Origin: Motiliproteus coralliicola
GTDB lineage: Bacteria > Pseudomonadota > Gammaproteobacteria > Pseudomonadales > Balneatricaceae
Assembly (NCBI RefSeq): GCF_003345655.1
Contig: NZ_QQOH01000002.1
Location: forward strand, 62,001-126,000
Reading direction: 5' to 3'
Length of the DNA stretch: 64,000 bases
Each line of letters starts with the position of its first letter. Within the stretch, counting starts at the first letter, position 1. The notes beneath the pieces are model-generated. The model had not been told where the DNA came from and ran no database searches. It saw nothing but the letters and a program-made list of their open reading frames with translations. Below, one piece after another: positions 26,336 through 34,357 of this stretch. The translations under genes and the position numbers were made by a program.

Positions 26336-28363
26336 ATGACCATCAATATTGCACTGCAGGGTTTGAGCGTTGCCCAGCGTGGGTTCGAGGTGGCGAGCAA
26401 CAATATCGCCAACGTCAACACCCCGGGGTACTCGCGCCAGCAGGTAGAGCTGACCTCCCGTTCGGCGCCCGAACAGGGGGTGCAGATTGTCAGCATCAAC
26501 CGGGTGGTGGACCTGTTCTCGCAACAACAGCATTGGAGCAGCTCGGCGGCATTCCAGTCGACCGACGCCTTTGCCTTTTATGCCGGTCAATTGGATAACC
26601 TGTTGGCCAACTCTACTACCAGTCTCTCCGCCTCGTTGGACCAGTTTTTCAGCGCGCTGCAGACCGGTGTTGATGACCCATCCTCGATTCCCAACCGGGA
26701 GCTGATCCTGGCCCAGGCCGAAGCGACCGCCGAGCGTTTTGTCGAAGTTGACCGTCAGCTTCGCTCCCAGAACGAGGCGATCAACACTAAACTCAGCAGC
26801 GCGACCGGCGAAGTCAATCAGATGACCAAGATCGTTGCTGACCTGAACGAGCTGATCCGGTTGGCGGATTCCCGGGGTGAACCGGCCAATGAACTCAAGG
26901 ATCAGCGCGATCAGATGATCATGGGGTTGAGTGAGAAGCTGGGGGTAACGGTTCAAACCGGCACCGGCAGTACCGATATCAACCTCTATGTCGGCAATGG
27001 CCAGCCGCTGGTGATCGGCGGCAATGCCAGCACGATTACCTACAGCCAGGGCGATCCGGATATCAATGACGTGGATATCCATCTGTCGATCAACGACAAG
27101 CGAATCAAAATCGATGATCAGATCACCGATGGTGAGATCGGTGGCCTGTTGCGGATCAAAGATGAGCTGTTAATCCCTACTTGGAATGAGTTGGGGCGGC
27201 TGGCCATCGTGTTCTCCGACACCATGAACGCCCAGCACAGCAAAGGGGTGGATATCGATGGGCGGATGGCCAACGATCTATTCAGCGACCTAAAGAACAA
27301 CGGCGAGGTGCGTGCGTTCAGTACCAACCAAAGCCCAATGAGTCCCTTGTCGGATGTGGTGATTCGGGATACCTCGCTGCTTAACGCCAGCGATTACGTG
27401 GTCAAATTCGGTGAGGGCGATACTTTTACCGTTACCCGTAAGTCCGACGGGCAGATCTTCACCCAGGACGATTTTAGTGCCCGTTCGGGCACTGATGTCT
27501 ACCAGGATATGACCCTAGAGCAGGATGTGGCCAACGGCACACTACGGATAAATATCGATGGCGTCGATATCTCATTGGCGACCGCCAAGGGCGAACCCTT
27601 CGGTGAAAATGACCAGGTGCTGGTGATGCCGGTCCGTACCGGTGCCGAGTCGCTGGAGGTTGGATTGAAGTCGGGGCGTGAGTTGGCGTTCGCTTCGCCA
27701 GTCCGGGCTGAGACGGCCGAAGATAATCTCGGAACCCTGAGCGTTGACGGAATTATCATCCAGGAGCCGAGCAACTTCGGCCAACCAGGAAGTGTCGTTT
27801 CAATGGAGCAGGCGGTGGTCAATAATCCGCCGGTTCAGATTGTGTTTAACGCCGATGGAACCTACGACGCCTTTGACGTCAGCGACCCGAATAATCCGAT
27901 CGCCTATGTGTTCGATGATGGCAGCGCAGCGACCAACCGTACCTATACCGAAGGACAGCCGATCCAGTTTAACGGTTTTACGGCCACGATCAGCGGAAAG
28001 CCGTCGGTTAACGACAAGATCGATTTTTCCGCCAATACCGGGGCAGTCAGTGACAACCGTAATGCATTGCAGCTATCCAACCTTCAGCAAGCTGAAGTGA
28101 TTGAGGGGGCAAGCTATCAGGACAACTATGGCCGGCTGATCGAGCGGGTGGGTACTAGCGCCAGTGTGGCCAATATTAACCTTCAGGCCAATGAAGCCAT
28201 CATGCTAAACGCCGAATCGGTTCGAAACGGAATCTCCGGCGTTAACCTGGATGAAGAAGCGGCCGATATCATTAAATTCCAACAGCAGTACCAGGCGGCG
28301 TCGCAGGTGATCAATACCGCGCGCAACCTGTTCGAAACCCTGCTGGCATCGACTGGAGGCTAA
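26336..28363 (+). CDS. flgK: Flagellar hook-associated protein 1 FlgK
   Basis: 675 residues from ATG 26336, chosen because a perfect AGGAGGT sits seven bases upstream; an in-frame ATG at 26309 would add nine unrelated residues. The N-terminus carries the axial motif GFEVASNNIANVNTPGYSR and the C-terminus GVNLDEEAADIIKFQQQYQA, both typical. It is the first junction protein between hook and filament and a client of FlgN. The centre is enlarged by beta-rich surface domains. flgL follows after 2 bp. Confidence 0.96.
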   Translation: MTINIALQGLSVAQRGFEVASNNIANVNTPGYSRQQVELTSRSAPEQGVQIVSINRVVDLFSQQQHWSSSAAFQSTDAFAFYAGQLDNLLANSTTSLSASLDQFFSALQTGVDDPSSIPNRELILAQAEATAERFVEVDRQLRSQNEAINTKLSSATGEVNQMTKIVADLNELIRLADSRGEPANELKDQRDQMIMGLSEKLGVTVQTGTGSTDINLYVGNGQPLVIGGNASTITYSQGDPDINDVDIHLSINDKRIKIDDQITDGEIGGLLRIKDELLIPTWNELGRLAIVFSDTMNAQHSKGVDIDGRMANDLFSDLKNNGEVRAFSTNQSPMSPLSDVVIRDTSLLNASDYVVKFGEGDTFTVTRKSDGQIFTQDDFSARSGTDVYQDMTLEQDVANGTLRINIDGVDISLATAKGEPFGENDQVLVMPVRTGAESLEVGLKSGRELAFASPVRAETAEDNLGTLSVDGIIIQEPSNFGQPGSVVSMEQAVVNNPPVQIVFNADGTYDAFDVSDPNNPIAYVFDDGSAATNRTYTEGQPIQFNGFTATISGKPSVNDKIDFSANTGAVSDNRNALQLSNLQQAEVIEGASYQDNYGRLIERVGTSASVANINLQANEAIMLNAESVRNGISGVNLDEEAADIIKFQQQYQAASQVINTARNLFETLLASTGG

Positions 28364-28365
28364 TC

Positions 28366-29619
28366 ATGCGTATATCCAGCCTGCAAGTTTTTCAAAACGG
28401 TGTCCGTAATATCCAAACGGGCCAGAGCAATATTGCCAACCTGCAGAATCAGATTTCGACCGGTAAGAAGTTGATCAGCCCGGCAGATGATCCGGTCGCA
28501 GCGGCGCAGATTCTGAAGCTGCAGCGTGAGCTGACGGCCACTCAGACCTACAATGAGAACATTACTGTCTCCGAGCGCCGCCTGAGTCTTGAGGAACAAA
28601 CCCTACAGCAGATTCAGGATGCGTCCAACCGGGTCCGTGAGTTGGCGATTCAGGCTAACAACGGGACTTTGACCGATGCCGATCGTAAGGGAATTGCCGG
28701 TGAAATCCGGGAGATGCAGACCTTTATCCAGGGGCTGATGAACACCCGTGATGCCCAGGGGGAGTACCTGTTTGCCGGTGCCAGGGGTAAGACCCAGCCG
28801 TTCTCTAACGATGGCACCGGGGTCTATAGCTACAACGGCGACAACGAAACCCGGTTGATTCAGGTCGGTCCTGAGGTATTTACCCAGAGTACCGATTCGG
28901 GCCAGGAAATTTTCCAAACCATCCAGGTAGCTGCTGCCAACGCTCAAGCCCCGGTGCCTGCCGGATACAGCGTTTCTGTGTCCGAGCCGGAGGTATTCAG
29001 AAACTATATCAATTCAAACGGACGTAGTGATCTCACCCTAGAGGTTGTTGCCGGCACAAACCCTGGCGATCCTGCCACCTATACGTTGCTGGATAGCGAT
29101 GGAAATCCAGTTAAAGGAACATCTGGTACTGATATCACTGGTACGATTCCAAGTGGTTCGGCGCCTGTGACGCTGGATCTCGAGTTGGAAATTGGTTTGA
29201 GTTTTTCAGTGACGCCGCCGGCCGGTGGGTCAGGAACAACGGATGATCTGGTGTTCACTCCGGATGTTCCCCGACGCAATATTCTGACGTCAATCGAGAA
29301 CCTGATTGTCTCTCTGGAGGCTGGAGGAACCGCCGATGAAGTTAACCAGGCGGTGACCACCGCGTTGGATGAACTCGAGCAGGCTCAGGGTGGGATCATC
29401 AGTGCTCAGACCCAGATGGGAGGTCGACTGAGTGCGTTGGAGAATCAGCGTACCATCAATGAAGATTTCGAGATCTTTACCAAGTCGGCGCTGTCGAATC
29501 TGGAGGACCTGGATTATGCCGAGGCGATCAGTGCCTTCAGCTTTCAAGAGGTTGCCCTGCAAGCCGCCCAGCAGACTTTTGCCCGGGTCAACAATATGTC
29601 GTTGTTCAACTTCCTGTAA
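28366..29619 (+). CDS. flgL: Flagellar hook-associated protein 3 FlgL
   Basis: 417 residues. The flagellin-like N-terminus (MRISSLQVFQNGVRNIQTGQ) and C-terminus (QEVALQAAQQTFARVNNMSLFNFL, in part) are conserved. A variable Thr/Gly/Pro-rich part (about 200-305) is larger than in short FlgL proteins. It forms the second junction layer below the filament. It is tightly linked to flgK and followed by a terminator. Confidence 0.95.
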   Translation: MRISSLQVFQNGVRNIQTGQSNIANLQNQISTGKKLISPADDPVAAAQILKLQRELTATQTYNENITVSERRLSLEEQTLQQIQDASNRVRELAIQANNGTLTDADRKGIAGEIREMQTFIQGLMNTRDAQGEYLFAGARGKTQPFSNDGTGVYSYNGDNETRLIQVGPEVFTQSTDSGQEIFQTIQVAAANAQAPVPAGYSVSVSEPEVFRNYINSNGRSDLTLEVVAGTNPGDPATYTLLDSDGNPVKGTSGTDITGTIPSGSAPVTLDLELEIGLSFSVTPPAGGSGTTDDLVFTPDVPRRNILTSIENLIVSLEAGGTADEVNQAVTTALDELEQAQGGIISAQTQMGGRLSALENQRTINEDFEIFTKSALSNLEDLDYAEAISAFSFQEVALQAAQQTFARVNNMSLFNFL

Positions 29620-29642
29620 TACAGCTAGTTGCGACAAATTAC

Positions 29643-29684
29643 CGACGCCGCTGTGCAGCGATGCCAGCGGCGTCGTTGTTTATT
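29643..29684 (+). terminator. Terminator between flgL and the fliT-like gene
   Basis: Perfect 11-bp stem CGACGCCGCTG (29643-29653) with CAGCGGCGTCG (29665-29675), 11-nt loop, followed by TTGTTTATT. It serves flgKL and could work less well for the convergent minus-strand genes. Confidence 0.7.
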
Positions 29685-29721
29685 CAGTTAGGTAACTTAG
29701 GAGCAGTTAGTTCGGAAGCTG

Positions 29722-30072
29722 TCAGCGGCTTTGCTGGGAAATATTCTGGTAGGTTTTGACGCCGCTCTGGCCTTTGCGGAAGGTTTTGATTGCCTGAGAA
29801 ACGGCTCTACGTTGTTGGATTGCCAGGTCAGTGATTTGACCGTCTTGCTGCCAGAGTTTGGACAATTTGTCGGTAAGTGCTGACGGTAGCACCACGCCTT
29901 GAAGCCGTTCCAGAGGCAGCGACATGAGCTGCTGTTGTCGGCGTTCTAGCACGGGTAACAATTCATCTTCCGTCTTGACGGTTTCCAGCGCCTCGATCAG
30001 TTCCTGACCAAGGCGCAAGGCCTGATCGACCTCGGAAATTAATCCGTTAAGGTCGATTTGAGTAGAGGTCAT
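29722..30072 (-). CDS. FliT-like flagellar chaperone (putative)
   Basis: 116 residues, almost wholly helical and rich in Leu, Gln and Glu, ending in a basic tail. Sequence identity to FliT is not obvious, but size, helix content and place directly after fliS (two bases apart) fit FliT or the fliS' product of pseudomonads. FliT is the FliD export chaperone and may modulate the master regulator. ATG 30070-30072. Family call inferred mainly from context. Confidence 0.6.
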   Translation of the reverse strand: MTSTQIDLNGLISEVDQALRLGQELIEALETVKTEDELLPVLERRQQQLMSLPLERLQGVVLPSALTDKLSKLWQQDGQITDLAIQQRRAVSQAIKTFRKGQSGVKTYQNISQQSR

Positions 30073-30074
30073 GA

Positions 30075-30494
30075 TTAGCCGCCGGCTTCGTCGGTCAGTG
30101 CGGTGGTCTGGTGATGTTCAACCGGGATCGCATCCCAACCGCTTTTGATCTCAATCAGAAGGTTGGTGATTTGGTCGAGCTTGTCGGTGGAAGACTCGCT
30201 ATTGGCCTGCATCAGGCCCTGGGCAATATGATCGTAAAGGTAATCCAGGTTGCCGGCGACGTCGCCGCCTTTTTCCGGATCCAGGGTTGCCTGCAGGCCG
30301 CCGACGATAGTGATCGCTTTACCGATCTCTTCTCCCTGCTGAGCCAGTTCGTTACGCTCCATATGACCTTTGGCGATGGCGATACGGGTCAGCGCACCTT
30401 CAAGCAGCATCTGCACCATGCGGTGCGGTGTTGCTTGATCAACACCGCTTTTGACGCCGACTTTGTTGTATTCGTTGATCGCTTTAATGCTCAT
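30075..30494 (-). CDS. fliS: Flagellin export chaperone FliS
   Basis: 139 residues. The FliS core is clear: YNKVGVKSGVDQATPHRMVQMLLEGAL (in part) and LDYLYDHIAQGLMQAN. It binds the C-terminus of flagellin in the cytosol and prevents early polymerisation. ATG 30492-30494. It lies 13 bases after fliD in the flaG-fliD-fliS-fliT order. Confidence 0.95.
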   Translation of the reverse strand: MSIKAINEYNKVGVKSGVDQATPHRMVQMLLEGALTRIAIAKGHMERNELAQQGEEIGKAITIVGGLQATLDPEKGGDVAGNLDYLYDHIAQGLMQANSESSTDKLDQITNLLIEIKSGWDAIPVEHHQTTALTDEAGG

Positions 30495-30507
30495 GAATAG
30501 GCCTTAA

Positions 30508-31950
30508 TTAGTTGGAATCGTTGGATTGACGCACGACCCCGGGTAGGGATTGAAGTGAACTGGTCAGCCACTCGCCGGTTGCGTTCAGTTGTGAAACCAG
30601 CTGACTCATGGCATTAAACTGCGCCAGAAGTCGAGTTTCCAGTTTTCCCGCGCGTAACGCTAATGCTTCGCGCTCATCGGCCAGATCGCTGATCTGGCTG
30701 TTGATCGAATCGGTTCGTTGATCGAAGGTGCCGCCGGAGTTGAGGTAGTTATCGAGGGTCGTATCCAGTCGATTGGCGATACCGTCCGAACTACTGAACA
30801 GCGCCACGATACCGTCATAGTCGTTTTCGATCGCATCGTTCAGGGCTTCCGTGTCAATCGACAGCTGGCCCTTGTTGTCGCTGACGATACCCATGGACGC
30901 CAATGCTTCGATGTTACCCTCGCTGGTGGAGACCTTGCCGGTCATGCCGGTGCGAACCTGGTTACTCAGCGTTCGCAATAACGAGTCGGCAAAAAGAGGC
31001 GTCGACTGGGTGGTTTCCTGATCAAATTGTGATTGGTCTGAAAACTGTTGCTGCAAGGTGTTGTAGGCGGTGACGAAGCTCTCGATTTGCTGACGGATAC
31101 TGGCGGTACTGGCGCTGACGTTGAGGTCGATAGTCTCACCGATATTGGTTTTCAGTGCCGTGATGCTGAGTCCTTCGATGGCATTTTCGAAGGTGTTGCT
31201 GCTGCCGGTGACGGTCTGGCCGTCGATCTCAATGATTGCGTCCTTGGCGTAGTTGACGTCGTTGGTGTCGACAAGATTGGTAACACTGACGCCGCTGAAA
31301 CTGCTTGAAACCTCAAAGGCATTTTCAAGACCGGTGTCATCGGAAGTAAGTACCAACTGAGCACCGGCATCGGTATTGATAATCGCTGCCGTGACGCCAG
31401 GGTTGTCTTCAGCATCGTTGATCGCATCACGCAGTTCAGCCAAAGTGACGGTGCCATCAGTATCGGCATCGGCGGTAGCGAAATCGATACTGAAGCTTTC
31501 ACCGTCGCCGCCATCACCACCATCGCTGGGAGCCAGCTTGTCGGCGCCGAAGGTGGTCAGGGTAAAGGTGCCGGTACCGATGTCGTCGGCATCGGCAACT
31601 GCGTCGGAGATCAGCTTGTGAGAGTTGGCCAGCTGGCTGACTTCAAGCTTGTAACTGCCGGTACTGGGCTGTTGGCCCGACATCACACTGGCGGTTGCTA
31701 TGGTCAGGTCGGAACTGGAAACGGTCCGCGCATTAAAACTATCGGCGTCTTTGAGGCCGGATAGTGAGGACTGAAAATCGGACAGTGAAGCCTTGAGTAG
31801 GCCGATCGCTGAAAGTTCGGACTGATAGGTCGCTTCTCGGCGATCGATATTGCTGCTCTTCGGAACAATTTCCGCATCGACCAGAGCGGTAACGATAGCG
31901 CCGACATCCAGAGTCGAACCAAACCCCGGTGACGAGATAGTGCCTGCCAT
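30508..31950 (-). CDS. fliD: Flagellar filament cap FliD
   Basis: 480 residues. The N-terminal ISSPGFGSTLDVGAIVTALVDAE is the FliD signature, and the C-terminal coiled coil (DSINSQISDLADEREAL, KLETRLLAQFNAMSQLVSQL) matches HAP2. The middle is Asp/Gly/Thr-rich and variable. FliD caps the filament and folds incoming flagellin. ATG 31948-31950 has a perfect AGGAGGT seven bases upstream. Confidence 0.96.
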   Translation of the reverse strand: MAGTISSPGFGSTLDVGAIVTALVDAEIVPKSSNIDRREATYQSELSAIGLLKASLSDFQSSLSGLKDADSFNARTVSSSDLTIATASVMSGQQPSTGSYKLEVSQLANSHKLISDAVADADDIGTGTFTLTTFGADKLAPSDGGDGGDGESFSIDFATADADTDGTVTLAELRDAINDAEDNPGVTAAIINTDAGAQLVLTSDDTGLENAFEVSSSFSGVSVTNLVDTNDVNYAKDAIIEIDGQTVTGSSNTFENAIEGLSITALKTNIGETIDLNVSASTASIRQQIESFVTAYNTLQQQFSDQSQFDQETTQSTPLFADSLLRTLSNQVRTGMTGKVSTSEGNIEALASMGIVSDNKGQLSIDTEALNDAIENDYDGIVALFSSSDGIANRLDTTLDNYLNSGGTFDQRTDSINSQISDLADEREALALRAGKLETRLLAQFNAMSQLVSQLNATGEWLTSSLQSLPGVVRQSNDSN

Positions 31951-31988
31951 AACGACCTCCTAAAGCTTCAAGTCGTTATTTTAACGGC

Positions 31989-32378
31989 CTAAGCCTTATC
32001 CTTAAATAACAGGTTGTTCATATCCTGTATGTGTTGACTGAGGGCAAGAAATTCCTCAGAGGGTATTTTGCGTACCAGCTCGCCGCTCTCTTTCTCGGTA
32101 ACAGTGATCACGGTATGACCGGTCGGGTCGTCAACACTGAAGTTGAGATTGCGGCTGATCTGAGATGCAAACGCATTAATCTCTTCGACCAAGCGTTCCA
32201 TGTTCTCTGTGCGGGCCTTTTGGCTTTCCTGAGCCTGCTCGACACGGCGCTGCTGGGCCTCGACATTGGTAGCTTTGTCGACAGCTGCGGTTTGAGCTTG
32301 GGCTTCTGGAGAACTTACCGAGGTAGAACGGGACGAAGGACTCAGACTGGTACTGGAAATGGAAATCTCAGAACTCAT
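31989..32378 (-). CDS. flaG: FlaG family flagellar protein
   Basis: 129 residues. A Ser/Gln-rich, probably disordered N-terminal half is followed by the FlaG core (LNFSVDDPTGHTVITVTEKESGELVRKIPSEEFLAL, in part). FlaG proteins lie between flagellin and fliD in polar systems and influence filament length. ATG 32376-32378 has CGGAGG upstream. Confidence 0.93.
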   Translation of the reverse strand: MSSEISISSTSLSPSSRSTSVSSPEAQAQTAAVDKATNVEAQQRRVEQAQESQKARTENMERLVEEINAFASQISRNLNFSVDDPTGHTVITVTEKESGELVRKIPSEEFLALSQHIQDMNNLLFKDKA

Positions 32379-32402
32379 GATGAACCTCCGTTAGTGGGAG
32401 AG

Positions 32403-32429
32403 CCAAAGGCCGGCAGTGCCGGCCTTTGG
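32403..32429 (-). terminator. Strong hairpin after fliC
   Basis: Perfect 12-bp stem CCAAAGGCCGGC (32403-32414) with GCCGGCCTTTGG (32418-32429) and a 3-nt loop, 17 bases after the fliC stop. The minus side lacks a U-tract, so it may stabilise abundant flagellin mRNA and let limited transcription pass to flaG-fliD. Confidence 0.6.
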
Positions 32430-32445
32430 TGTATTGCGGTTACGC

Positions 32446-33918
32446 TTATTGTAGCAGCGACAGTACGGACTGCGGCAGCTGGTTAGCCTGGGCCAACATC
32501 GCGGTACCGGCCTGCTGCAGGATCTGGTTCCGAGTCAGCTCGGCAGTTTCTGCAGCGTAATCGGCATCCTGGATCCGTGAACGGGCAGCGGATACGTTTT
32601 CGGAGATATTGGACAGGTTGGCGATGGTGCTGTCCAGACGGTTCTGGATCGCACCCAGGTTGGCTCGCTCGCCATCAACACGTGCCAGTGCGGCATCGAC
32701 AATCGCCAGGGCGTTCTCGGCACCGGATACGGTGCTGATATCGATGGACGATACACCTGCGTTAGCGGTAGTGGTCACAGTTGCGGCACCTGCAGTCAAA
32801 CCAGCATTCGCTTCGGCGGAACCACCGATTACGATACCTTGTTGGCTGCTGCTGGTCAGAGTGACGCTGGAACGGGTAGTGTCAGTGTTACCAGCCTGAC
32901 CAGCTGCGCCTGCACCTAGACCGGTGGTCACGTCATCACCGCCAGTGTTTGCTGCTGCTGTAATGGTAATGTTGCGGCCATCTGCAGCGGTTAGTGATAC
33001 TGCACCATCCGCCGCAGCGGTAGCAGTTACACCGGTCTGATCACTAATCGCATTAATTGCTGCTGCAACATCATTACCGCGATCCACTGCAGATGCACCA
33101 GCAGTGATCGCGCCAATGCTGATTCCGTTAATCAACACATCACCATCACCGATAGCGTCTGCGAATCCTGTTGCAGCGGTACCAGCAACGGTGGTCGCGC
33201 CAACAGTCGCGGTTACATTGGTATCACCGGAGATTGCATTGATCGCGTTGGCAACAGCGATGCCGCTGGCATCGGAAGTTGTATTCGAAACACCATCAGC
33301 GGTAGCGGCACCCACTTGGAAGCCATTGATGGTGACTGCACCGGCTACTAGCGCGGTAGCCTGTACTTCGGTACCGGCTGTTGTTGAACTATAGCTGGAG
33401 CCAGAGCCCACACCCAGCGCATCGGCTTTGATGCTGGCAATGGAGAAGGCGATGGTTTCACCCTTGTTTCCGCCGATCTGGAACGCTTGGCTGGTGAAGG
33501 AGCCGTCGATCACGTTAACACCGTTAAAGGTGGTGGTGGTCGCAGCTCGGTCGATTTCAGCTACCAACTGGGTAACTTCAGCGTTCAGTGCCTGACGGTC
33601 AGAAGAGGAGTTGGAGGCGTTGGCTGCCTGTACGGCCAGCTCACGAATCCGCTGCAGGTTGTTGGTGGTTTCCTGCATCGCACCTTCAGCCACCTGAGCA
33701 ACGGAGATACCGTCGTTGGCGTTACGAACCGCTTGGTTCAGGCCGCGGATCTGGGTGGTGAAGCGGTTAGAGATTGCAAGGCCCGCAGCGTCGTCTTTGG
33801 CGCTGTTGATGCGCAGGCCGGAAGATAGACGTTGCAGAGAGGTTTGCAGGGCTCCCTGTGATTTGCCCAGGTTGCGCTGAGCGTTCAGAGAAGCAACGTT
33901 TGTATTGATAACTGCCAT
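32446..33918 (-). CDS. fliC: Flagellin
   Basis: 490 residues. Conserved D0/D1 ends: MAVINTNVASLNAQRNLGKS and the C-terminal ILQQAGTAMLAQANQLPQ. The central part (about 190-390) is Ala/Thr/Gly-rich and contains two flagellin-IN-like modules, TINGFQVG...NAINAISGDT (197-232) and LINGISIG...AAINAISDQT (262-295). It is exported with FliS and polymerises into the filament. ATG 33916-33918 has AAAGGAG upstream. A near-perfect sigma-28 promoter lies about 105 bp upstream. Codon use is strongly biased, as in highly expressed genes. Confidence 0.97.
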   Translation of the reverse strand: MAVINTNVASLNAQRNLGKSQGALQTSLQRLSSGLRINSAKDDAAGLAISNRFTTQIRGLNQAVRNANDGISVAQVAEGAMQETTNNLQRIRELAVQAANASNSSSDRQALNAEVTQLVAEIDRAATTTTFNGVNVIDGSFTSQAFQIGGNKGETIAFSIASIKADALGVGSGSSYSSTTAGTEVQATALVAGAVTINGFQVGAATADGVSNTTSDASGIAVANAINAISGDTNVTATVGATTVAGTAATGFADAIGDGDVLINGISIGAITAGASAVDRGNDVAAAINAISDQTGVTATAAADGAVSLTAADGRNITITAAANTGGDDVTTGLGAGAAGQAGNTDTTRSSVTLTSSSQQGIVIGGSAEANAGLTAGAATVTTTANAGVSSIDISTVSGAENALAIVDAALARVDGERANLGAIQNRLDSTIANLSNISENVSAARSRIQDADYAAETAELTRNQILQQAGTAMLAQANQLPQSVLSLLQ

Positions 33919-34023
33919 TTTAAGCTCCTTTGCCGCTTCTATTAGGTGGGAGGGATCCCGCGGCGCTCTTTAATCATTCTGTCAACTCGATGGGGCTGTG
34001 TGCCCAAGCATCCGTTGTAGTTC

Positions 34024-34050
34024 TTAACGGCGAGCTATAACGGACCTTTA
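34024..34050 (-). promoter_or_regulatory. Sigma-28 (FliA) promoter of fliC
   Basis: On the minus strand TAAA (34050-34047), 15 bases, GCCGTTAA (34031-34024): 11 of 12 positions of TAAA-N15-GCCGATAA with exact spacing. The predicted leader is about 100 nt. Confidence 0.9.
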
Positions 34051-34052
34051 GA

Positions 34053-34082
34053 TTTTTTTTTGGATTTTTTGACGCTTTTTTT
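34053..34082 (-). promoter_or_regulatory. Phased A-tracts upstream of the fliC promoter
   Basis: Three T-runs on plus (34053-34061, 34065-34070, 34076-34082) are A-tracts on the fliC strand. Their centres are about 10-11 bp apart, so they lie on one face of the helix directly upstream of the sigma-28 -35 element. This looks like a bent UP-type element. The rest of the 439-bp gap between fliC and fleQ is AT-rich with no gene. Confidence 0.6.
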
Positions 34083-34296
34083 AACTGTTTGAATTCAAAA
34101 GACTAATTGTTCGTCAAACAGCTGTTTTATATTAGGTTTTAACGCTGCTCTGGTGGCCAAAAAATAAACTGATGGAAATTTGGCAGCAATACGGCTTTGC
34201 TTTCGTCAAAAAAAAGTCACGCCTTAGCCGGATGTGAGTTCAGATAAGGCTGAACAAAAGCACGCCAAAAAACTGACTCTGTAAGTGTAAATCGAA

Positions 34297-34325
34297 TTGA
34301 CAAATCTTTGACGCTTTTCAATACT
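34297..34325 (+). promoter_or_regulatory. Sigma-70 promoter of fleQ, overlapping a FleQ-box-like half site
   Basis: A perfect TTGACA (34297-34302) and AATACT (34320-34325) are 17 bp apart, 32 bp before fleQ. The -35 lies inside AATTGAC (34295-34301), identical to the right half of the published FleQ box GTCAATAAATTGAC, which would allow autorepression. Confidence 0.6.
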
Positions 34326-34357
34326 GCAGTTGTCCAAAAACGAATTAGTCCGGTGCC

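Noticed and set aside
34181-34195. Sigma-54-like TGGCAG-N5-CGGCT before fleQ
   Set aside because: GG and GC spacing fits but the -12 part is poor, and a good sigma-70 promoter lies nearer fleQ, as expected for a master regulator.
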